From the NCBI RefSeq assembly GCF_026540895.1, contig NZ_JALNUR010000018.1:1-64000 (forward strand): 64,000 nucleotides of DNA, given 5' to 3'. Below, one piece after another: positions 34,774-43,048 of the stretch (its first letter is position 1; each line of letters opens with the position of its first letter). Source of the DNA: Sphingomonas sp. GM_Shp_1. GTDB lineage: Bacteria > Pseudomonadota > Alphaproteobacteria > Sphingomonadales > Sphingomonadaceae. The notes below the pieces were generated by a model. It did no database searches. It was not told where the DNA came from and saw only the letters and a list, made by a program, of their open reading frames with translations. Made by a program: the position numbers and the translations under genes.

Positions 34774-37203
34774 ATGAACCGCTTCGCGCTGTTATCGCTC
34801 TATCGCTCGCTTGTGCGCCACAAGCTCTATGCCGCGCTCAACATCGGCGGACTGGCGGTGGGCATCGCCGTCTTCCTGGTGCTGGGCCTCTATGTCCGGT
34901 TCGAGACCAGCTATGAGAAATGGCTGCCGGGCTATGACAAGCTCTATGTCGCCCAGTCGGTCTGGAACATGCCCGAAAGTCCGTTCAACGGGGCGAGCAA
35001 CTGGACGATGGGCGGACTTCTCGAACAACTGCGCGAGGATTTTCCCGGCATCCAGGGCACCCGCATCCGTGGCTCCGGCGGTAGCGTCATTCAGGGAGGG
35101 GTCGCGACCAGTGAGGATATCGTACAGGTCGATCCGAATTTCTTCCGCATATTCGACCTGCCATTGGTGAGCGGAAGCGGCGACGCGCTGAACGTCCCAA
35201 CCAATGTCTTCCTCAACGAAACCGCCGCGCGCAAATATTTCGGATCGGCGAGCCCGGTCGGGAAGCCGATCAAGCTCGCGATCGATGAGATCGCCAGTTA
35301 CCGGGTCGCGGGTGTTTTCAAGGACATGCCCAAAAATACCGAGATCGGTGACATTTCGATCCTGGTTCCGCTCCCCCGCACCCCGCCGACATCCTCGAAG
35401 GAATGGTGGTATCATTGGGGCAGCTCGTCGCTTCAGACTTTCCTCAAGTTCGACACCCCCGATGCCGCGAATGCGTTTGCGGCGAAAATGACCGGCTTTG
35501 TCGACCGGCGTGCACTGAAGGACATGGGAAAAAATGCGTCCCAGTCGCTTAACATCGCGGTGATGCCGATCACCAGGATGCATCTGGAACCGCAGGGCAG
35601 GGAGAGCGCCAGCCGCAAGCTGACCATGGTGACGCTGGGACTGGTCGGTATCCTGACGCTGATCATCGCCATCGTGAATTATGTGAACCTGGCGACCGCG
35701 CGTTCGGGTCTGCGCGCGCGCGAGGTGGCGATGCGCAAGGTGTTGGGCGCCAGCCGCTCCGCGCTGATCTCGCAGTTTCTGGGCGAGGCGGTCCTGACGG
35801 TCGCGATCGCGTCACTCGGCGGCCTGATCCTGGCCGAGCTGGGGCTGCCGCTGGTCAATGCGGCAGGCGGGCTCGACCTGAGCATTCCCTATATGGTCGT
35901 CGTTCCCGCACTGGCGCTGCTGACGGTCGTCGTCGGCGTGTTGGCGGGGGCCTATCCGGCGGTTCTATTGTCACGCTTTCCGGCGGCGAGCGTATTGGCG
36001 TCGGCGCGCGCGCCCGGTGGCGGGCGAGCGGGGACGCGCATACGCGAGGCCCTGGTCATCTTCCAGTTCGGGCTGGCCATCGCCTTCATGATCGGCACGC
36101 TCGTGCTGATCGCGCAGACCCGGCATCTTCGCGCAACCGATCTGGGCTTTCGCCGTGACGGACTGCTGACGGTATCGTCGATTGCCGACACGCTTATCGA
36201 GGCGCCGCGTCGCCGGGCCGTGCTGGAGGCCATCAGGCGACTTCCGAACGTCTCCGCCGCAGCGGTGGGCGATAGCGCGGTGGGGGGCGCGGGCAACAAC
36301 AATGCCGACAATGTCCCGCTGCCCGGCGTGCCGGGAGATGGCCCGTCGCTGCGCCGGATCGAAGTGGGGCCGGACTTCTTCAAGGTCTATGGCACCCGGT
36401 TGCTGGCAGGCCGTTTCTTCGACGACGCGCATCGCGGCGACGACTCGCAGACGGTCGAGAAGGGCCAGCCGCGTGCGATCGTCATCAACCGCCGGGCGCT
36501 GTCGACCCTGCGTTTCCGCACGCCGGAGGAGGCGGTCGGCAAGACGGTGGGCGGCGATCGCCCCAGGACGATCATCGGGGTGATCGAGGACATGCGCTTC
36601 TTTTCGCCGCGCGTGCCCAATAGCGCGATCTATTATGTCTATGACGCAAAGCCGGAAAATGTGATGGACGGTCCCGTCATCTCCATCCGCTTCCAGGGCG
36701 ATCCGCGCGCGATGACGGCGGCGGTGCGTAACCTGTGGCAGCAGATGGTGGCGAATGTGCCCTTCAACGCCAAAACCGCCGATGCGAAGTTGGAGGAGTT
36801 CTACGAAGCCGATGACCGGGCGACCCGGCTGTTCGGTATCGGGGCGGGGCTCGCCGTTCTGATCGGCTGTGTCGGGCTCTGGGGCCTGGCCTCCTTCAAC
36901 ACGGCGCGGCGGACCAAGGAGGTCGGCATCCGCAAGACGCTGGGAGCGTCCGCGACAGACATCGTCAAGCTGCTGGTCGGACAGTTCCTGCGGCCCGTGC
37001 TGATCGCCAATCTGGTTGCCTGGCCGCTCGCCTTCATCGCGATGCGGACGTGGTTGGCGGGGTTCGAGGATCGCATTACCCTGTCGCCCTTCTATTTCGC
37101 GGCGGCCACGGCGGTGGCGCTGACCGTCGCGGTGCTGACCGTGCTGGGCCAGTCGCTCAAGGCCAGTCGTGCCGCCCCGGCCTGGGCGCTGCGTCATGAC
37201 TAA
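34774..37203 (+). CDS. MacB/FtsX-type ABC permease with two permease modules
   Basis: The 809-residue protein contains two MacB_PCD/FtsX units. The first helix (KLYAALNIGGLAVGIAVFLVL) is followed by a large periplasmic domain (about residues 45-280) and three helices near 290-430. A further helix near 445 leads to a second periplasmic domain, then the last three helices near 690-800, each preceded by EVAMRKVLGAS or EVGIRKTLGAS cytoplasmic coupling segments. This is the duplicated eight-helix permease typical of bacterial systems annotated as FtsX-like permeases. With the adaptor, ATPase and TolC it should expel a periplasmic or membrane-embedded compound. The ATG at 34774 follows GGGGGAG. The stop overlaps the tolC start by eight bases. 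Confidence 0.93.
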   Translation: MNRFALLSLYRSLVRHKLYAALNIGGLAVGIAVFLVLGLYVRFETSYEKWLPGYDKLYVAQSVWNMPESPFNGASNWTMGGLLEQLREDFPGIQGTRIRGSGGSVIQGGVATSEDIVQVDPNFFRIFDLPLVSGSGDALNVPTNVFLNETAARKYFGSASPVGKPIKLAIDEIASYRVAGVFKDMPKNTEIGDISILVPLPRTPPTSSKEWWYHWGSSSLQTFLKFDTPDAANAFAAKMTGFVDRRALKDMGKNASQSLNIAVMPITRMHLEPQGRESASRKLTMVTLGLVGILTLIIAIVNYVNLATARSGLRAREVAMRKVLGASRSALISQFLGEAVLTVAIASLGGLILAELGLPLVNAAGGLDLSIPYMVVVPALALLTVVVGVLAGAYPAVLLSRFPAASVLASARAPGGGRAGTRIREALVIFQFGLAIAFMIGTLVLIAQTRHLRATDLGFRRDGLLTVSSIADTLIEAPRRRAVLEAIRRLPNVSAAAVGDSAVGGAGNNNADNVPLPGVPGDGPSLRRIEVGPDFFKVYGTRLLAGRFFDDAHRGDDSQTVEKGQPRAIVINRRALSTLRFRTPEEAVGKTVGGDRPRTIIGVIEDMRFFSPRVPNSAIYYVYDAKPENVMDGPVISIRFQGDPRAMTAAVRNLWQQMVANVPFNAKTADAKLEEFYEADDRATRLFGIGAGLAVLIGCVGLWGLASFNTARRTKEVGIRKTLGASATDIVKLLVGQFLRPVLIANLVAWPLAFIAMRTWLAGFEDRITLSPFYFAAATAVALTVAVLTVLGQSLKASRAAPAWALRHD

Positions 37204-38476
37204 GCGGGGATGGTGGTTGCTGTTGGGGGTGGCGTTGATCGCGGCCACCCCGGCCTCGGCGGAGACGCTGCGGGAGGCGATCGCGGCGGCATGGGACGGC
37301 AATCCCGAACTCGCCGCCGCCCGTGCCCGGCAGGATGCGCTGGCCGAAACGCCCAGCCAGGCGCGGGCGGCGGGACGGCTGACCGCAGGGGCGACCGGCA
37401 ATGCGGGCTATGATCGGCTCGGTTACAACCAGACGGGCGTGCGCACCGGCGCGGGCAGTGCGCTGGGCGGCGTATCGGCGACGCTGCCGATCTGGACCGG
37501 CGGGCGCGTTTCCTCGGCGGTGCGGGCGGCGAACGGCGATGTCGCGGCGGGCGGGGAGGCCCTGCGCGATGTCGAGGCCGATGTGCTGGAGCGCGTCGTG
37601 TCGGCCTATGCCGACCTTCTCTATACCCAGCAGGCGGTCGAGGTGGCGCGGGTCGGGATCGAGCGGCTCGACAGCCAGGTGGCCGAGGCCCGCTCGCGCT
37701 ACGGCCTGGGTCAGGCGACCAAGACCGACGTCGCCCAATTGGAGGCGCAACGGGCCAGCGTCGTGTCGAACCTGGTCGATGCGGAGGGTGAGGCCGCGAC
37801 GGCGGCGGCGGCCTATCGGGCGGTGGTCGGTCGGGATGCGGGGACGCTGGAGGCCAGTATCGCGCCGCCCTCCGCCCTGCCGCGCAGCCTGGCCGATGCG
37901 CGGGAGGCGGCGGAGACCAGCAATCCCGTTCTGCTGGCGCAGCGACGCCGTGTCGATGCGGCGACCGCGCGGATCGATCAGGCGCGGGCGGAACGCGCCC
38001 CCGCGCTCGATCTGGCGGGCAGCTATGGACGCGGCGTGCAATGGGTGGGGGGCAATGCCACCGGCTTCGACAGTGCGGCCAATGCCGGCCTGTCGCTGCG
38101 GGTGCCGCTGCTGACCGGGGGGCTGGTCGCGTCGCGGGTGCGTCAGGCCGAGGCGCTGCGCCGGGCCGAGCGCTTCGATGTCGATACCGCCTCGCGCGCG
38201 GTGGTGCGCGCGGCGGATACCGCCTGGGCCTCGCTGATCGCCGCCGAGGGGCGGCTGAAGGCGAGCGCGGACGGGCTGAAGGCGGCGGACCTGGCGCTCA
38301 AGGGCGTGCGGGCGGAATATGGCTTCGGCCTGCGCTCGACCATCGACATTCTGGTCGCGGACCAGAGCTATCGCTCCGCCCAGTTGGCGGTGGCGCGGGC
38401 GCAGGTCGATGTGCTGACCGCGCAGGCCGCGCTCCTGCGGGCGACGGGCCGGATGGGGCGGGAGGCGTTCGACTGA
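37196..38476 (+). CDS. TolC-family outer-membrane efflux protein
   Basis: The 426-residue protein has a signal peptide (WWLLLGVALIAATPASA) followed by ETLREAIAAAWDGNPELAAARAR, the usual start of TolC-family trimeric channels. Two repeats carry long helices, with RYGLGQATKTDVAQLEAQR in the first half and EYGFGLRSTIDILVADQSY in the second. It forms the outer-membrane duct for the MacAB-like pump encoded just upstream. Its ATG overlaps the permease stop (ATGACTAA), showing coupling. A second TolC homologue occurs at 46104. Confidence 0.93.
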   Translation: MTKRGWWLLLGVALIAATPASAETLREAIAAAWDGNPELAAARARQDALAETPSQARAAGRLTAGATGNAGYDRLGYNQTGVRTGAGSALGGVSATLPIWTGGRVSSAVRAANGDVAAGGEALRDVEADVLERVVSAYADLLYTQQAVEVARVGIERLDSQVAEARSRYGLGQATKTDVAQLEAQRASVVSNLVDAEGEAATAAAAYRAVVGRDAGTLEASIAPPSALPRSLADAREAAETSNPVLLAQRRRVDAATARIDQARAERAPALDLAGSYGRGVQWVGGNATGFDSAANAGLSLRVPLLTGGLVASRVRQAEALRRAERFDVDTASRAVVRAADTAWASLIAAEGRLKASADGLKAADLALKGVRAEYGFGLRSTIDILVADQSYRSAQLAVARAQVDVLTAQAALLRATGRMGREAFD

Positions 38477-38490
38477 GGAGCGGGGATGGT

Positions 38491-38508
38491 CCTCCCCCGG
38501 CGGGGAGG
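38491..38508. terminator. Hairpin between convergent tolC and response-regulator genes
   Basis: CCTCCCC and GGGGAGG form a perfect 7-bp stem with a CGGC tetraloop. It lies 14 bases after the tolC stop and 10 bases after the end of the convergent regulator gene. No T tract follows on either strand, so it may be a transcript-protecting hairpin or a weak bidirectional terminator. Confidence 0.4.
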
Positions 38509-38518
38509 AGCAAGGGGC

Positions 38519-38905
38519 TCAGCTTGCCTCGCGGTCGTCTTGGTCGGGGCCGGACACCGCCATCGACAGGGTGCGGCGGAGCAGGGAGGGGGAGCAGGGC
38601 TTTCCGCATACCGCCGCACCCGGATAGCGCGATTGCAGCGCCTGTTCGTCCGCATGGCCCGAATGGAAGATCAGCGGCACGCCAGCCTGGCTCAACCGCT
38701 CCGCCGCCGGAAAGACCTCCCCGTCGCGCAAACGCACGTCGAGGATGGCGCAGGCCAGTTGAGGCCGATCGCCGTCAAGATGCGCCAGCACTTCTTCGAC
38801 GCTGACATAGGGTCCGTCGACCTCATAGCCGCCATCCTCGATGATCGACTGAAGATCCATGGCGACGAAAAACTCGTCCTCGACCAGCAAAACCGTCTTA
38901 GTCAT
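38519..38905 (-). CDS. Single-domain response regulator
   Basis: The 128-residue protein is a receiver domain only: TKTVLLVEDEFFVAMDL with the acidic pocket, AILDVRLRDGEVFP with the phosphoacceptor Asp, PLIFHSGHADEQAL and the conserved Lys in VCGKPCSPSLL. It resembles the receivers that pair with HWE/HisKA_2 kinases in alphaproteobacteria. It overlaps the end of the kinase gene by eight bases and is the last gene of the LOV / CheB-CheR-kinase / receiver operon, so it should be the phosphorylation target. With no output domain, signalling must continue by protein contact. Confidence 0.92.
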   Translation of the reverse strand: MTKTVLLVEDEFFVAMDLQSIIEDGGYEVDGPYVSVEEVLAHLDGDRPQLACAILDVRLRDGEVFPAAERLSQAGVPLIFHSGHADEQALQSRYPGAAVCGKPCSPSLLRRTLSMAVSGPDQDDREAS

Positions 38906-41900
38906 TCGAGAGTACCGTCTCCGGCAGTGTCAGGGTCAGCATGAAACGTCCGTCGATGCTTTTCCGCTCCAACTGGGCACCCAATTGTCGCGAGGACGTC
39001 TGAACCAGCAATGTTCCGAAGCCCTTGGCATTGTCCTCGGTCGGGCTCTCCCCGCCCGTTTCGGTCCATTGCAGCGTCAGCTTGCCATCGGCCAGCGTCC
39101 AGCCGACCGACAATTCCCCCTCGCGCCGCGCCAGTGCGCCATATTTGACCGAGTTGGTCGCCCATTCGTGCAGGATCAGCGCCAGCGGCGACAGGCAGCG
39201 GCGGTCGACCAGCAGGCGGGGACCGTCGATCTCGATCTTCGACTGACCCTTATAGGGGGCGATGGTCGCGTCGACCAACGAACCGAGTTCGATCGCCTGT
39301 TGCTCGCCCGCCGGGGATGCCAGCGAATGGGCACGGCCCAGCGTCGCGATCCGTTCGCGCACATCCTCGGCCATCTCGGTCACGTCGCCATGCGACCGCG
39401 CGGCGGCGGAGACGATGCCGGAGATGATGGCGAACAGGTTCTTTACCCGATGGTTCATCTCGCGCAGCATCAGCTCGCGCGTCTCGGCGATCGCATATTC
39501 GGCGGTGACGTCGATCGACACGCCGACCATGCGATGCGGCGCGGCCGTGGTGACGACCCGGCCGAAGCCCTTGATCCAGCGTTCCTTGCCGTCCAGGTCT
39601 AGGCGGAAGGTCATTTCGAAATCGCTGCGACCCGCCATCGCTTCGGCCAAGGCGAGTTCGACGCCCGGCCGATCCTCGGGCACGATCCGGTCGAACACCT
39701 GCGCGACGCGATCGGCCTTCTCGGGTCCGTCGAAGCCGAACAGATGGCGTCCGGTTTCGTCCAGGATCATCTCGCCGGTGCCCGCGCGATACTCCCAGAC
39801 GCCGATGCCACCCGCCTTGATGGCGAGGTCCAGACGCTCGCGCTCGGCGGCCAGTTCGCGCTCCAGGCTCAGCGCCTCGGTGATGTCGGTCAGGACCAGC
39901 GTCGCGCCGTCAATGCCGTCGCCCTGCGTCCGATAGGGCAGGATGCGCAGTGACAGCGTCCGCTCGCCGTCGCGCGTCGTCACCCGCTGCTGCGACGGCG
40001 GGCCCCCTGCGGCCACGGCCTCCGCGCCGCCCAGATAATCCGTATTGGCCAGCCGCGTCGACACATCGGCCAGCAACCGGCCCCGGTCGCTCGGTTGCAG
40101 CGGGAAGATCGAGCGCGCCGCCTCGGTATAGCTGCGCACCCGCAGATGCCGGTCGAGGACCACGACCGCCAGATCGGTCGATTCGAAGAAGTTGCGCAGA
40201 TCGGAATTGGCGAGGGTGAGTTGATCGACCTTGGTCTTCAACTCGTCGTTGACGGTCGACAATTCCTCATTGGTCGATTGAAGCTCCTCGTTCATCGACA
40301 TCATTTCTTCGTTGGAGCTTTTCAGCTCCTCATTCGCCGTCTCCAGCTCCTCGACGGTCGAGCGCAGCCGGTGGCGGGTCAGGCGCAGTTCGTCCTCCAG
40401 CGCCTCGATATGATCGTCGCCGGGCTCCAGATCGGCCAGGTCGCTCATCTCGACCGGGCTGAACGGCGCGGTATCGCGGAACAGGAAAAGCAGCGACCCG
40501 TCGGTCAGCGGATCGCAGATCACCTCGATCTTCTGGATGCCGAACTCGGTCGTCACCGCCACGTCGCGCGCGGCGATCCGCTTGCGGGCGTCGCGCGCCT
40601 GGCGCAGCATCGGGCCCATCACTTCGCGCAGGCCCGGTCGCGCCAGCGTGGTCGCGCTCGACCCGCCCGCACGGGTCACGGGAAAGGTGAAATAGCGGCT
40701 CAGCTTGCCGAACGCGGCCAGGATGCCGCCATCCTGATCCACCACCATGCTCGGCGGGGCATAGCGATCGACGATCCGACGCAGCGCCACGCCCTCATCG
40801 CTGCTGACATGGCCGCCGTCACGCTCGCCCCGCTCGCCGCGTCGCCGGGGGGTGCGGCCCGTCGCGCCGGGCAGGTCGATGGGGTAGGAGGGGGAGGCGG
40901 CGGAACGCTCGAACAGCCGGGCATGGCTGTCGATCGCGGGGAAGAGATGGTCGAACCGCCCGACGCTTTCCGATGGCCCCAGGAACAGATAGCCGCCCGG
41001 CCGCAACGCGTAATGGAGCAGCGGCAGCACCGATTGCTGCAACCGATCGTCGAAATAGATCAGCAGGTTGCGACACGATACCAGGTCGATCCGCGAAAAG
41101 GGCGGGTCCTTGACCAGACTGTGGTTCGAGAAACGGATCATGTCGCGGATGGACCCCGCGATGGTGAACCGCTCCGCATGGGGAATGGTGTAGCGTTCGC
41201 GCAAAGGCGCCGGAATGTCGGCCAGCGCGGCGGCGGGATAGGTGCCGTCGCGCGCGATCTGGAGCATCTGTTCGTCGATGTCGGTCGCGAAGATCTGCAC
41301 CGCCAGCGGCTGTCCCGCCTCGCGCGCGGCCTCGGCGAACATCATCGCGATGCTATAGGCCTCCTCGCCACTGGAGCAGCCGGGCACCCAGATGCGGATG
41401 TCCTCGTCCGGGTCGCGTGCGCGGATCAGCGGCAGGATCGCCTTGGTCCGCAGCGTCTCGAACAATTCGGTATCGCGGAAGAAGCGGGTGACGTTGATCA
41501 GCAGGTCGCGGAACAGCGCCTCGCACTCGTCAGCGTCGCTCTTGACCCGCGCCAGATAGGCGGAGCCGGTGCCGATCCCCAGCACATGCATCCGCCGCTC
41601 GACCCGGCGGACCAGCGTCGTGCGCTTGTAACCCGAAAAGTCATGGCCGATGGCGTTGCGCAGCACCCGGCACAGATCGTCGATATGATCGGCGACGACC
41701 TCCGCCTCATGCTCCTTGGGATCGCCCGAGCGACGCGCGAAAAAGGCCTGGAGACACGCGACGATCTCGCCCGCGGGCTTGATGAAATCGACCAGCCCGG
41801 TGCCCACCGCCGACAGCGGCATGCCGTCATAACGGGCGCTCTCCGGCTTCTGGACGACGCCGACGCCGCCATTCTCCTTGATCGCGCGCAGGCCCGTGGT

Positions 41901-42347
41901 GCCGTCCGCCCCGGTGCCCGACAGGATGACGCAGGCGGCATTGGCCTGCTGGTCGCTCGCCAGCGACAGGAAGAAATCGTCGATCGGGCGGCGCAGCCCG
42001 CGCGGCTGGACGAAGTCGGTCAGTTCCAGCACACCGCCGCGAATGGCCAGTCCCCGGCCCGGCGGGATGATATAGACATGATCGGCCTCGATCCGCTCCG
42101 ACCCCTCGCACTGGCGCACTTCGAGGTTGGTGTGCCGGTCGAGAAGCTGCGCCAGCATGCTTTCGTGATTGGGGTCGAGATGCTGGACCACCACGAACGC
42201 CATGCCGGTCGGCGCATGGGCGGGCGTCAGCATCTCGCGCAGCGCCTCCAGCCCGCCGGCGGACGCGCCGATGCCGACGATCGGCACCGTCATGCCGCCG
42301 CGTCCGTCCGTCGATGTCGTCCCGGTCCGGGGCGAGGCGTCACTCAC
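38898..42347 (-). CDS. CheB-CheR-PAS-HWE histidine kinase fusion
   Basis: This 1149-residue multidomain protein starts with a CheB-type methylesterase (IVGIGASAGGLEAL, VVVQHLDPNHESML, CVILSGTGADGTTGL; Ser-His-Asp triad present). A CheR methyltransferase follows (residues about 215-485, with VPGCSSGEEAYSIAMMFAE). Next is a coiled coil rich in TANEELKSSNEEMMSMNEEL, then two PAS domains (about 690-820 and 840-960). It ends in an HWE/HisKA_2 kinase with REMNHRVKNLFAIISGI, HEWATNSVKYGAL and LQWTETGGE. Such fusions occur away from chemotaxis operons and their methylation substrates are unknown. No chemoreceptor gene is nearby. Start and stop overlap the flanking genes by 4 and 8 bases, so all three are tightly coupled. 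Confidence 0.93.
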   Translation of the reverse strand: MSDASPRTGTTSTDGRGGMTVPIVGIGASAGGLEALREMLTPAHAPTGMAFVVVQHLDPNHESMLAQLLDRHTNLEVRQCEGSERIEADHVYIIPPGRGLAIRGGVLELTDFVQPRGLRRPIDDFFLSLASDQQANAACVILSGTGADGTTGLRAIKENGGVGVVQKPESARYDGMPLSAVGTGLVDFIKPAGEIVACLQAFFARRSGDPKEHEAEVVADHIDDLCRVLRNAIGHDFSGYKRTTLVRRVERRMHVLGIGTGSAYLARVKSDADECEALFRDLLINVTRFFRDTELFETLRTKAILPLIRARDPDEDIRIWVPGCSSGEEAYSIAMMFAEAAREAGQPLAVQIFATDIDEQMLQIARDGTYPAAALADIPAPLRERYTIPHAERFTIAGSIRDMIRFSNHSLVKDPPFSRIDLVSCRNLLIYFDDRLQQSVLPLLHYALRPGGYLFLGPSESVGRFDHLFPAIDSHARLFERSAASPSYPIDLPGATGRTPRRRGERGERDGGHVSSDEGVALRRIVDRYAPPSMVVDQDGGILAAFGKLSRYFTFPVTRAGGSSATTLARPGLREVMGPMLRQARDARKRIAARDVAVTTEFGIQKIEVICDPLTDGSLLFLFRDTAPFSPVEMSDLADLEPGDDHIEALEDELRLTRHRLRSTVEELETANEELKSSNEEMMSMNEELQSTNEELSTVNDELKTKVDQLTLANSDLRNFFESTDLAVVVLDRHLRVRSYTEAARSIFPLQPSDRGRLLADVSTRLANTDYLGGAEAVAAGGPPSQQRVTTRDGERTLSLRILPYRTQGDGIDGATLVLTDITEALSLERELAAERERLDLAIKAGGIGVWEYRAGTGEMILDETGRHLFGFDGPEKADRVAQVFDRIVPEDRPGVELALAEAMAGRSDFEMTFRLDLDGKERWIKGFGRVVTTAAPHRMVGVSIDVTAEYAIAETRELMLREMNHRVKNLFAIISGIVSAAARSHGDVTEMAEDVRERIATLGRAHSLASPAGEQQAIELGSLVDATIAPYKGQSKIEIDGPRLLVDRRCLSPLALILHEWATNSVKYGALARREGELSVGWTLADGKLTLQWTETGGESPTEDNAKGFGTLLVQTSSRQLGAQLERKSIDGRFMLTLTLPETVLSND

Positions 42348-42934
42348 GGAAAGGCCGCTCGGTCGAGATCCGATAGCGTCAGCTTGGCCTGGGCGATGGT
42401 GGCGGCCGTGTTGGCGATCGCGGTCAGCGAGCCCTCCAGCACGATCCCGCTCTCGGCGAGGATGGGCGTCAGGCGACCCAGCGTCTTGCCCAGTTCGGCG
42501 TCATAGGCGGCCAGCCGCTCCGGCTGGGACCGGCTGACATCGAATTGCGAGGCGAAGATATAGGGCATCTTGCCGCCCAGCTGCCGCAGCTTCGACATGT
42601 AGAGCAGGTTGATGAAAGGCGAGCCGTCCTTGCGGAAATTGACCAGCATGGTGCGGACGTTCACCTGGCGATCATTGGCCAGGAATTCGCGAATGCGATC
42701 GCGCGCTTCGATATTGTCGGCGTCCCGTTGAAGCATACGGCAATTGCGGCCGATCATGTCTTCGCTGGTATAGCCGGTCAGTTCGCGGAAACCGTGATTG
42801 ATGAAGATGAGCGGATTGTCGTCCGATGCATCGGCCAAGGCCAGGGCGATCGGCGACTGGTCCAAATAGCTGGCCAGATGGGTCGGAATATCGATATCGT
42901 TCACGCAAACTGGCTCCCTGACGCGCATTCGCAT
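42344..42934 (-). CDS. Short LOV (blue-light PAS) protein
   Basis: The 196-residue protein is a LOV-type PAS domain with the flavin-binding motif GRNCRMLQ (Cys65, the residue that would form the photoadduct), FINHGFRELTGYTSEDMIG, VNFRKDGSPFINLLYMSKL and FASQFDVSRSQ, followed by a helical C-terminal tail (LGKTLGRLTPILAESGIVLEG). It has no output domain of its own. Its last bases overlap the CheB-CheR-kinase start (ATGA), so light state may be relayed by direct contact with that kinase. ATG 42934 follows GGAGGG at nine-base spacing; a GTG 10 codons later is an alternative. Flavin photochemistry is inferred from the motif. Confidence 0.88.
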   Translation of the reverse strand: MRMRVREPVCVNDIDIPTHLASYLDQSPIALALADASDDNPLIFINHGFRELTGYTSEDMIGRNCRMLQRDADNIEARDRIREFLANDRQVNVRTMLVNFRKDGSPFINLLYMSKLRQLGGKMPYIFASQFDVSRSQPERLAAYDAELGKTLGRLTPILAESGIVLEGSLTAIANTAATIAQAKLTLSDLDRAAFP

Positions 42935-43048
42935 GGCGTCTATCCCTCCGCAAGTGCCGAGACGAACGGCCGCCCCCGAAAAATTCACCTGGATAAACCC
43001 GGGAAAGGCCGCGCACGTTCCGGCGCGGTCGCCACCGGGGCCGCGTCG

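Noticed and set aside
40095-42506. 803-codon open frame on the plus strand opposite the CheB-CheR kinase
   Set aside because: Antisense shadow of a gene with clear domain motifs; no signal or domain in the translated product.
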